Assembly: GCA_022865365.1 (NCBI GenBank)
Contig: JALHSW010000632.1
Location: 1-32,010 of the forward strand
DNA: 32,010 bases
Direction of reading: 5' to 3'
Source: Acidimicrobiia bacterium
GTDB taxonomy: Bacteria > Actinomycetota > Acidimicrobiia > IMCC26256 > PALSA-555
Position numbers and translations under genes: made by a program. The notes under the pieces are model-generated. The model was not told where the DNA came from, did not search any database, and worked only from the letters and a program-made list of their open reading frames with translations. Positions 7,063-12,396 of the stretch are shown here, one piece after another (position 1 is the stretch's first letter; every line of letters begins with the position of its first letter).

Positions 7063-7458
7063 ATGTCTGGTCTTGCGATCATCACCGAAGCGTGCATCGA
7101 CACCAAGGATCGTGCGTGCGTGGATGTCTGCCCGGTGCAGTGCATCTATGAGTTCGATCCCGAGACAAACACGCTGTTCTCCGAGGTCGAGGCCGGCGAC
7201 GGGATCATCGAGAACTCCCATCAGCCGAACCCGGCAGCCATCGCGATCTTCGGAGACAGCACGCTGTACGTGAACGTCGACGAGTGCACGTCATGTACCG
7301 CGTGCTATCAGCCCGACGTATGCCCGGTCGGAGCGATCTACGTCGAAGAGGACGTCCCCGACGGAAGCACCAAAGCGAAGTACAACGCCAATGATCCGCT
7401 CAAGGGCCACGACCACACGTTCTTCATCCAGCACACGCGAGAAGTCTTCGCTGACTAG
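7063..7458 (+). CDS. Ferredoxin, 7Fe-type-like with inter-cluster insertion
   Basis: A 131-residue iron-sulfur protein with two cysteine groups. The first is C11-x7-C19-x3-C23-P-x2-C27, as in seven-iron (3Fe-4S plus 4Fe-4S) ferredoxins such as FdxA. The second is C75-x2-C78-x2-C81-x5-C87-P. Two features differ from standard members. The spacer between the groups is 47 residues rather than about 14, with an insertion around 32-70 (AGDGIIENSHQPNPAAIAIF). The final Cys spacing is x5 instead of x3. The ends resemble actinobacterial ferredoxins (YVNVDEC, VGAIYVEEDVP). It is probably a soluble one-electron carrier; the partner is unknown. Strong GAGAGGAG site, ATG start. It stands alone, convergent with the pseudogene at 7463-7817. 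Confidence 0.88.
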   Translation: MSGLAIITEACIDTKDRACVDVCPVQCIYEFDPETNTLFSEVEAGDGIIENSHQPNPAAIAIFGDSTLYVNVDECTSCTACYQPDVCPVGAIYVEEDVPDGSTKAKYNANDPLKGHDHTFFIQHTREVFAD

Positions 7459-7462
7459 ATCA

Positions 7463-7817
7463 CTATCGCTTTCGGCTCCAATCAGCCGGTGACGCGCCGG
7501 TCCGAGATTTCGGCCTGACCTGACCATCGAGACGACTCCATTGGACCGCGAGGTCGCTGCACACGCACTCGATCAGCCGCAACGCTGCGTCATGACTCTC
7601 CGCTGCCCCTCGCCACGTCGCGCGCGACTCGGCGACGGGCCAAGAGTTCTTGTCCCCCGTCACGCCATGGCGCCAGAGCGACGCCTCGATCTGGTCCTCG
7701 GTGAGCGCTGATGCCCCGAGCGCGCACGTCAGCAATCGCGCCCTTCCCGGTACCGGGCAGGCCGCTCGCCGCCATCGGGATCGCTCCGGTCACGAGGGTG
7801 ACGGCTCGGTTCATCAC
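7463..7817 (-). pseudogene. Decayed AAA-type P-loop kinase gene, frameshifted and deleted
   Basis: On the minus strand, the frame starting at 7817/7814 (MNRAVTLVTGAIPMAASG, then LPGTGKGAIAD) matches the start of AAA_33-type kinases. Their usual form is VxxSGLPGTGKSTIAD, so the key GKS is GKG here. The next frame (about 7735 to 7463) carries what looks like the rest of the same family: LTEDQIEASLWRHGV (family VDPIExAMWRxGI), PVAES, ATWRGAA (family AxWRxLA) and LRLIECVCSD (family VEVVCSD). Thus the gene is broken by a frameshift near 7730. The central segment between VAE and the WR motif, which includes the conserved VVVDAVNP region, is also gone. It ends next to the ferredoxin stop. Family assignment is from memory of the motifs. 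Confidence 0.6.
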
Positions 7818-7823
7818 CCGCGC

Positions 7824-8624
7824 CTATTCGCCGGTGAACTCGGGGTCGCGCTTCTCGAAGAACGCGAGCATCGCCTCGGCGGTGTCCCGGGACGAGAACG
7901 CGAGCGACTGCGCGACATCCTCGAACTCGAGTGCTTCGGCCATCGACACCGACATCGACTGGTTCAGCAGCTTCTTGGTGATCGAGATCTGGACCGGCGG
8001 CTGCGCGGCGATGCGGCGGGCGAGCGCCGTCACCTCGGCGTCGAGCTCCGCTGCCGGCACGACCCGGTTCACGATACCGAAGCGCTCGGCCTCGGCCGCA
8101 CCGATGATGTCGCCCAGGAACGCCAGCTCCTTGGCCTTGTGGAGCCCGATGAGGCGCGGCAGCAACCACGAGCCGCCGAAGTCGAGTGACAGCCCACGTC
8201 GGGCGAAGATCTCCGAGAAGCGCGCCGCGTCGGAAACGACGATGAGATCGCACCCGAGCGCCAGGTTGCAGCCCGCCCCGACCGCGACACCGTTCACCTT
8301 CGCGATCGTCGGCTTCGGGAGATCGTGGAGCCGCAGCGCACAGCGGCCGACCAGCCGCATCGAGTGCAGTGCGGCACCGGCGCCCGACGACACGTCGCCG
8401 GCCTCGCTCCCCGAAAGATCGGCTCCCGACGTGAACGCGTCACCGGCGCCTGTGATCACGAGCACCCGGTCGTCACGAGAGTCGGCCACCTCGTCGAACA
8501 CCACTGCGAGCTCGCGCCACATGCGGTCGTTGATGGCGTTCTTCTTCTCGGGGCGGTTCATCGTCAGCGTGACGACGCCGCGGTCGTCTCGGCTCACGGT
8601 CAGCGTCTCCAGCCGAGCCTCCAT
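7824..8624 (-). CDS. Enoyl-CoA hydratase/isomerase (crotonase) family protein, PaaG-like
   Basis: The 266-residue protein has the crotonase fold. The oxyanion-hole segments are SGADL (66-70) and VNGVAVGAGCN (110-120), followed by LALGCDLIVVSDAARFSEIF. In true hydratases the residue after GGGC is the catalytic Glu; here it is N120. The second catalytic position falls in LSLDFGGSWLLPRLIG with Asp at 148, the arrangement of PaaG-type isomerases (ring-1,2-epoxyphenylacetyl-CoA isomerase, DCGGTWLLPR). An isomerase or dehydration role on an acyl-CoA is therefore more likely than classical hydration (inference). The C-terminal helices (ITKKLLNQS ... FEKRDPEFTG) are typical. It starts at ATG 8624, 17 bp from a divergent small gene, and no other beta-oxidation gene is nearby. 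Confidence 0.88.
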   Translation of the reverse strand: MEARLETLTVSRDDRGVVTLTMNRPEKKNAINDRMWRELAVVFDEVADSRDDRVLVITGAGDAFTSGADLSGSEAGDVSSGAGAALHSMRLVGRCALRLHDLPKPTIAKVNGVAVGAGCNLALGCDLIVVSDAARFSEIFARRGLSLDFGGSWLLPRLIGLHKAKELAFLGDIIGAAEAERFGIVNRVVPAAELDAEVTALARRIAAQPPVQISITKKLLNQSMSVSMAEALEFEDVAQSLAFSSRDTAEAMLAFFEKRDPEFTGE

Positions 8625-8641
8625 CTGGGTACCGTATCCCC

Positions 8642-8755
8642 GTGGGCCTGAATCCCTTCCGAGAGCAGGTGAAGCGTCGGAGCGACATCTTCCTCGTCGC
8701 GGGCGCGCTCGTGGTGATCGCGCTGCTCGTTGCCTGGGGCCTCTTCTCCGGCTGA
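8642..8755 (+). CDS. 37-residue single-pass membrane peptide
   Basis: The frame from GTG 8642 to TGA 8753-8755 encodes 37 residues. A polar, basic start (GLNPFREQVKRRSD) is followed by one hydrophobic helix (IFLVAGALVVIALLVAWGLF) and ends SG. The positive-inside pattern predicts the N-terminus in the cytoplasm. No Shine-Dalgarno site is visible. A TACCGT/CCGTAT stretch at 8630-8637 just upstream would allow a nearly leaderless transcript, which is common in actinobacteria. It lies 12 bp before the zinc-ribbon gene and is probably co-transcribed with it. I believe similar short proteins occur in related genomes but cannot confirm this. Function unknown. Confidence 0.6.
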   Translation: MGLNPFREQVKRRSDIFLVAGALVVIALLVAWGLFSG

Positions 8756-8767
8756 GCCGGACCCGCG

Positions 8768-9037
8768 ATGCCCGACCATGCCTGGACCGGAGACGCCGGA
8801 GCCGGGGACGCCTGGGCCGACGACGAGGCGGACGCCGCGGACGTGCGCCACGTGCAGCCCTACGACGCCGTGAAGACCTACCGCTGTCCCGAGTGCGACC
8901 ACGAGATCCGTCCCGGTGAAGGTCACGAGGTCGTCGTGCCGCGCGCTGACCCCGAAGCGCGACGTCACTGGCACTCGGGGTGTTGGCGGCGCGTCTCGGC
9001 CCGCAACACCGGTGGCGCCCGACGCAAGCGCCGGTAG
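8768..9037 (+). CDS. Small zinc-ribbon-like protein of unknown function
   Basis: This 89-residue protein has a disordered acidic N-terminus (residues 1-28, rich in D, A and G), then a conserved-looking core: PYDAVKTYRCPECDHEI and GHEVVVPR, then RRHWHSGCW. C40, C43, H67 or H69, and C72 make a plausible single zinc site. The tail is strongly basic (RRVSARNTGGARRKRR). I recall similar actinobacterial proteins, sometimes loosely labelled ATP/GTP-binding, near these housekeeping genes, but no role is established. The basic tail and zinc knuckle would suit nucleic-acid or ribosome binding (inference). It converges on yraN, with only 4 bp between the stop codons. Confidence 0.7.
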   Translation: MPDHAWTGDAGAGDAWADDEADAADVRHVQPYDAVKTYRCPECDHEIRPGEGHEVVVPRADPEARRHWHSGCWRRVSARNTGGARRKRR

Positions 9038-9041
9038 CCGC

Positions 9042-9401
9042 TCAGAACGCGCCCTCGAGCACCTCGATGTCGTGGGCACGGCCGGGCTCCTTGCGGACCG
9101 ACGCTACGTCGAAGCGGATCGTCGGCGCGCGCTCCCCGCGCTCGGCAAGCCAGCGGATCGCGAGCCGTCGGATCCGCAGCTGCTTGACGCGCGTCACCGA
9201 TTCGGCCGGCGCGCCGAACGCGTCGCCGCGGCGCGTCTTCACCTCGCAGAACACGACGACCCCGGGGCGAGCGACCACAAGATCGAGCTCGCCCTCGCGA
9301 CAACGCCAGTTGCGATCGAGCACCTCGTAGCCGGCGACCTCGTACCATGCCGCGGCTGTGTCCTCGCCCGCCGCGCCCAACGCGCGACGCCGATCGGACA
9401 C
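9042..9401 (-). CDS. yraN: UPF0102 family protein YraN, endonuclease-like
   Basis: A 119-residue protein of the UPF0102 family, which has a PD-(D/E)xK nuclease-like fold. It shows the family motifs G-x-x-GEDTAAAWYE near the N-terminus, VLDRNWRCREGELDLVV (E and D of the nuclease core) and VVFCEVKTRRGDAFG (E-x-K). The length matches the family. The biochemical role is not firmly established; a link to DNA repair or uptake has been proposed from its frequent position near comM and dprA, which also holds here (about 2-5 kb away). The start is GTG 9401 and it ends the long minus-strand housekeeping block, 17 bp after the DUF2469 gene. Confidence 0.9.
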   Translation of the reverse strand: MSDRRRALGAAGEDTAAAWYEVAGYEVLDRNWRCREGELDLVVARPGVVVFCEVKTRRGDAFGAPAESVTRVKQLRIRRLAIRWLAERGERAPTIRFDVASVRKEPGRAHDIEVLEGAF

Positions 9402-9418
9402 TTCAGGCGTCCTTCACT

Positions 9419-9712
9419 TCAGACGTCCTTGCCGGCGAGCTCCTCGATGTTCACATCACGGAATGTCAGGACTCGCACATTCGTGACGAAGCGGGCCGGG
9501 CGGTACATGTCCCACACCCAGGCATCGGTGAGGCTCAGGCGAAAGAACTTCTGCCCGTCCTCCTGCTCGACCTGCACATCGACCTCGTTCGCGAGGTAGA
9601 AGCGTCGCTCCGTCTCGACGACGTAGCGGAACATCGGGAGCACGTCGCGGTACTCCCGGTAGAGCTGGAGCTCGATCTCGGTCTCGTAGCGCTCCAGGTC
9701 CTCAGCGCTCAC
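9419..9712 (-). CDS. DUF2469 family protein
   Basis: The 97-residue protein matches the actinobacterial DUF2469 family closely from memory: it opens MSAEDLERYETEIELQLYR, continues YVVETERRFYLANEVDV, and ends DAWVWDMYRPARFV, then RVLTFRDVNIEELAG. No enzyme motifs are visible and the function is unknown. The sequence is highly charged and predicted soluble. The GTG start at 9712 comes 3 nt after the rplS stop, so it belongs to the same transcript. The position between rplS and yraN is conserved among actinobacteria, though the lepB and rnhB genes that often sit in this interval are absent. Confidence 0.9.
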   Translation of the reverse strand: MSAEDLERYETEIELQLYREYRDVLPMFRYVVETERRFYLANEVDVQVEQEDGQKFFRLSLTDAWVWDMYRPARFVTNVRVLTFRDVNIEELAGKDV

Positions 9713-9715
9713 GGG

Positions 9716-10060
9716 CTAGTCCCGCTTCTCCTTGATCTTCGCGGCCTTCCCGATGCGGTCGCGCAGGTAGTAGAGCTTCGCCCGCCGCACGTCGCCGCGA
9801 GTGACGACCTCGATGTTGGCGATGACCGGGGAGTGCACCGGGAACGTGCGCTCGACGCCGACCCCGAAGCTCACCTTGCGGACGGTGAAGGTCTCGCGGA
9901 TCCCGCTCCCCTTGCGGCGCGTGACCGCGCCCTGGAACAGCTGCACCCGCTCCCGGGTGCCTTCCACGACACGGACGTGCACCTTGAGGGTGTCGCCCGG
10001 CGCGAAGTCGGGGACGTCGTCGCGGAGGCTCGCACGGTCGACGAGGTCGGTGGCGTTCAT
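9716..10060 (-). CDS. rplS: 50S ribosomal protein L19
   Basis: The 114-residue L19 lies at the 30S-50S interface. ATG 10060 gives MNATDLVDRASLR and the expected family length. The frame is open well upstream, but that extension lies in the trmD-rplS gap and overlaps trmD, and has no protein character. A GGGAG Shine-Dalgarno site lies 8 nt before this ATG. Family signatures are PDFAPGDTLKVHVRVVEG, RVQLFQGAVTRRKGSG, ETFTVRKVSFGVGVERTFPV and RRAKLYYLRDRIGKAAKIKE. It follows trmD after a 112-bp gap, the standard rimM-trmD-rplS order. Confidence 0.96.
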   Translation of the reverse strand: MNATDLVDRASLRDDVPDFAPGDTLKVHVRVVEGTRERVQLFQGAVTRRKGSGIRETFTVRKVSFGVGVERTFPVHSPVIANIEVVTRGDVRRAKLYYLRDRIGKAAKIKEKRD

Positions 10061-10172
10061 GAGCAGAGCTCCCGGAGCGGGTCGAGGTGAAGCCGGTCGA
10101 GGCAAGCGGGTAGGCCGCTCATCGTAGTGGCCGCACCCCGGACCGATCCCCTCGAGGTCAGGCGCCTCGCAG
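10061..10172. other. trmD-rplS gap
   Basis: There is no gene here. A near-repeat (GGTCAGGCGCCTCGCAGTCAGGCGCC; GTCAGGCGCC occurs twice) lies at the trmD end, about 10157-10182. The rplS Shine-Dalgarno site is at the other end. I see no L19 autoregulatory structure that I recognise. Confidence 0.3.
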
Positions 10173-10913
10173 TCAGGCGCCGTCCGTGGACCCGGTGTCG
10201 GGCGGGACCTCCTCGAGCAGGCGCCGATCTGCATCGCCGAGGGCGCCGCCGGCGAGAAGATCCGGGCGTCGTTCGGCCGTGCGGCGCAGTGCCTGGGCCC
10301 GCCGCCACCGCGCGATCCGGGCGTGGTCGCCCGAGCGCAACACATCCGGCACCTCCCACCCCCGGAACTCGGCCGGGCGCGTGTACTGCGGATGCTCGAG
10401 GAGACCGGCTGCGAAGGATTCCTCCGTGGCCGACGCCTCGTTGCCGAGAACGCCCGGCACCAGGCGGGCCACCGCTTCGATCACCACCAACGCTGCGGCC
10501 TCGCCGCCGTTCAGGACGAAGTCGCCGATGGAGAGCTCGCCGTCGCAGAGATGGTCCGCGACACGCTGGTCGACGCCTTCGTAGCGCCCACAGATCAGTG
10601 AGAACCCGCCCCCCTCGACCAGCTCGGCCGCGAGCTCATGATCCAGAATCCGGCCGGACGCCGCAAGGAGGTACAGCGGGCGCGGCGGGTCAGCTGCCTC
10701 GACCGCGGCAAACAGGGGCTCGGGTGTCATCACCATGCCGGGACCACCGCCTGCAGGTGCGTCGTCGACGCTGCGATGCCGATCGGTGGCGAAGTCGCGG
10801 GGGTCGTGGAGGCGAACATCGAGCAGGCCCGCATCGCGCGCACGACCGAGCAGCGACACGCCAAGCGGTCCTTCCAGGTACTCGGGGAAGATCGAGAAGA
10901 CGTCGACGCGCAC
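10173..10913 (-). CDS. trmD: tRNA (guanine37-N1)-methyltransferase TrmD
   Basis: TrmD (246 residues) methylates G37 next to the anticodon, preventing +1 frameshifting. The N-terminal SPOUT domain shows VDVFSIFPEYLEGPL and the trefoil-knot SAM-binding segments LICGRYEGVDQR and ELSIGDFVLNGGEAAALV. The flexible linker and C-terminal domain contain EHPQYTRPAEFRGWEVPDVL and SGDHARIARWRRAQAL, which include the catalytic Asp and tRNA-binding residues. The start is GTG 10913, 3 nt after the rimM stop, so the pair is probably translationally coupled. No oddities. Confidence 0.96.
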   Translation of the reverse strand: MRVDVFSIFPEYLEGPLGVSLLGRARDAGLLDVRLHDPRDFATDRHRSVDDAPAGGGPGMVMTPEPLFAAVEAADPPRPLYLLAASGRILDHELAAELVEGGGFSLICGRYEGVDQRVADHLCDGELSIGDFVLNGGEAAALVVIEAVARLVPGVLGNEASATEESFAAGLLEHPQYTRPAEFRGWEVPDVLRSGDHARIARWRRAQALRRTAERRPDLLAGGALGDADRRLLEEVPPDTGSTDGA

Positions 10914-10916
10914 GAC

Positions 10917-11420
10917 TCAGAGCTCGAGCAGTCCATCAGGGAGGTCGACGACGACGCGCTCCGGCCCGTGCTCGACGACGAAGGTCACGGGCACGAGCGC
11001 GCCACCATCGAGCACGAGGAGGTCGTGCGCCGGGTTGGCCTGCACGGCGACAACTTCGCCGATCTCGCCGCCCGCGCTGTCGTACACCGTCGCGCCGACC
11101 AGCTGGTGCACCCAGAGCTCGCCGACGTCGGTGCTCGGGAGCTCGTCGGCGCTGAGGATGGTGCCGCGCAGCGCCTCGGCGGCGGTGCGGTCGTCGACGC
11201 CGGCGAAGCAGAGGAGCCAACGCCCTTGGTGCGGACGAGCCGTCTCGATCACGAGCGTCTGCGCGGTACCGTCGGCAGCGGGTGCGAAGAGCACTGCGCC
11301 CGGAGTGGTGCGCTCCACGCGGTCGCTCACGAACGTGACCGCGATCTCACCGTGGAGTCCGTGCGGGCGCCCGACCCGACCGACTTCGAGGCGGCGAGGG
11401 GTGCCGCCGGGCACGGGCAC
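10917..11420 (-). CDS. rimM: Ribosome maturation factor RimM
   Basis: RimM (167 residues) helps mature the 3' domain of 16S rRNA in the 30S head and binds S19. The N-terminal beta-barrel domain opens LEVGRVGRPHGLHGEIAV, the most conserved part of the family. The PRC-barrel C-terminal domain shows ELWVHQLVGATVYDSAGGEIGEV, NPAHDLLVLDGG and VPVTFVVEH. The GTG start at 11420 comes 7 nt after the khpA-like stop, and trmD follows 3 nt after its own stop. Length and motifs are normal. Confidence 0.95.
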   Translation of the reverse strand: MPVPGGTPRRLEVGRVGRPHGLHGEIAVTFVSDRVERTTPGAVLFAPAADGTAQTLVIETARPHQGRWLLCFAGVDDRTAAEALRGTILSADELPSTDVGELWVHQLVGATVYDSAGGEIGEVVAVQANPAHDLLVLDGGALVPVTFVVEHGPERVVVDLPDGLLEL

Positions 11421-11427
11421 CTCGCGG

Positions 11428-11814
11428 CTACTCGGCGACGTCGACGCCTGCTTTCACGCCTTCGGCCGCACCGGCCGCTCGCGTCACCTGACGAATCGCC
11501 TGGATGACACGTCCACGACGTCCGATGAGGCGACCCATGTCGGACGGACTGGCGTGCACGAGGAGGAACACCTCGTCGCCGCCCTTCTCCTCCACGTCGA
11601 CCTCGACCGCGTCGGGCTCCTCCGCGAGTGCGCGGGCGATGTGCTCGACCACTGCCTTGGCCCGGGCACCGACGATGCGGTTGCCCTCGGCGCCGACTTC
11701 GTCGCCGATGTCGTTGTCGAAATCCTCCGCTCGGGGCTCGGCGATCCGATTGCCTTCGCCTGCGATCTCGTCCTCGAAGTCATCATCCGCGAGGTCGGCG
11801 CCCAGGTCGCTCAT
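11428..11814 (-). CDS. khpA: KhpA-like KH-domain RNA-binding protein with acidic N-terminal extension
   Basis: The C-terminal 80 residues (about 48-128) form a single KH domain like KhpA/YlqC: AKAVVEHIARALAEEPDAV, VFLLVHASPSDMGRLIGRRG (GxxG loop G98-R-R-G101) and RVIQAIRQVTRAAG. KhpA binds RNA, often as a dimer with KhpB. Ordinary KhpA is about 75-80 residues. Here a highly acidic extension of about 47 residues precedes it, containing two related units of about 23 residues, each with a D/E-rich run followed by GNRI (21-24 and 44-47). ATG 11814 overlaps the rpsP stop (ATGA). No internal start codon near residue 48 would give a standard-length product, so the extension is probably translated. 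The position between rpsP and rimM is standard. Confidence 0.88.
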   Translation of the reverse strand: MSDLGADLADDDFEDEIAGEGNRIAEPRAEDFDNDIGDEVGAEGNRIVGARAKAVVEHIARALAEEPDAVEVDVEEKGGDEVFLLVHASPSDMGRLIGRRGRVIQAIRQVTRAAGAAEGVKAGVDVAE

Positions 11815-12278
11815 TCGCCGCCATCCTCGGGAGTCGCGTCTTCAGACGCAGTCGCCTCGGCGACCGGGGCTTCGGCGACCGGGGCTTCGACCGCGGCCGG
11901 AGCGTCCGCTGCGGGTGCCGGAGCGGCATCGGGCGTCGGCTTCTTCTTGGTCTTGGTGGTGACGCCGCGACCGGTGGAGAAGCCGCGCCGGTTGAGCTTC
12001 GTGACGATCGGTCCTTCCTTCTCGGCCTCGAACGTCGCCCAGACCCCGGAGATGGTCAGGAGCTTCTGCACCGATTCGCTCGGCTGGGCACCTTGGCGGA
12101 GCCAGTCGAGGGCACGGTCGCCGTTGATGTCGATCTTCGACGGCTCGCTGCGGGGGCCGTAGTGGCCGATGGTCTCGATGATGCGGCCGTCGCGGGGACT
12201 GCGCGAGTCGGCGACGACGACGCGGTATGTGGGCTGCTTGCGCTTGCCCACCCGCATCAGGCGGATCTTCACGGACAC
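11811..12278 (-). CDS. rpsP: 30S ribosomal protein S16 with long Ala/Pro/Glu tail
   Basis: This is a 155-residue S16. The globular part (about 1-85) is typical: VKIRLMRVGKRKQPTYRVVV, DSRSPRDGRIIETIGHYGP and DRALDWLRQGAQPSESV. The tail from about 95 on is low-complexity (basic KTKKKPTPD, then A/P/E-rich) and includes two perfect EAPVA units from a 15-nt tandem repeat. Such tails are common on actinobacterial S16. GTG 12278 is chosen because AGAGGA lies 10 nt upstream; GTG 12272 is also possible. The frame is open to 12449, but that part overlaps ffh and the leader and is not protein-like. Confidence 0.94.
   Translation of the reverse strand: MSVKIRLMRVGKRKQPTYRVVVADSRSPRDGRIIETIGHYGPRSEPSKIDINGDRALDWLRQGAQPSESVQKLLTISGVWATFEAEKEGPIVTKLNRRGFSTGRGVTTKTKKKPTPDAAPAPAADAPAAVEAPVAEAPVAEATASEDATPEDGGE
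11859..11888 (-). repeat. Perfect 15-nt tandem repeat, two copies, in the rpsP tail
   Basis: The 15-nt unit GGCGACCGGGGCTTC occurs at 11859-11873 and again at 11874-11888 without mismatch. It encodes the EAPVA repeat in the low-complexity C-terminal tail of S16. It keeps the reading frame, so copy number could vary between strains without breaking the gene. Confidence 0.85.
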
Positions 12279-12396
12279 GTCGATTGGGTCCTCTCGCAGA
12301 AACAGGGGTCGAGATCCAGCGAACTCGAGAATGCTGGTGCCGCATGGCACGAGCACCCCAGGGTAGCGGTCGGAGCCACCGGGTCGCGAGCCGTGG
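12279..12396 (-). promoter_or_regulatory. ffh-rpsP gap with a small leader hairpin
   Basis: These 118 bp lie upstream of rpsP. A hairpin GTGCC-gcat-GGCAC (12337-12350), flanked by further imperfect pairing, sits about 60 nt before the start, and the AGAGGA ribosome site is near 12288-12294. A promoter or leader for the ribosomal genes is likely here, but I see no clear -10 or -35. Confidence 0.3.

Noticed and set aside
5658..7145. A 495-codon minus-strand frame opposite comM and dprA
   Set aside because: Runs across the ends of two well-supported genes and into the ferredoxin gene; no recognisable domain.
10061..10345. N-terminal extension of L19 to about 209 residues
   Set aside because: The extension covers the trmD-rplS gap and overlaps trmD; the ATG at 10060 has a ribosome site and gives the normal L19 length.
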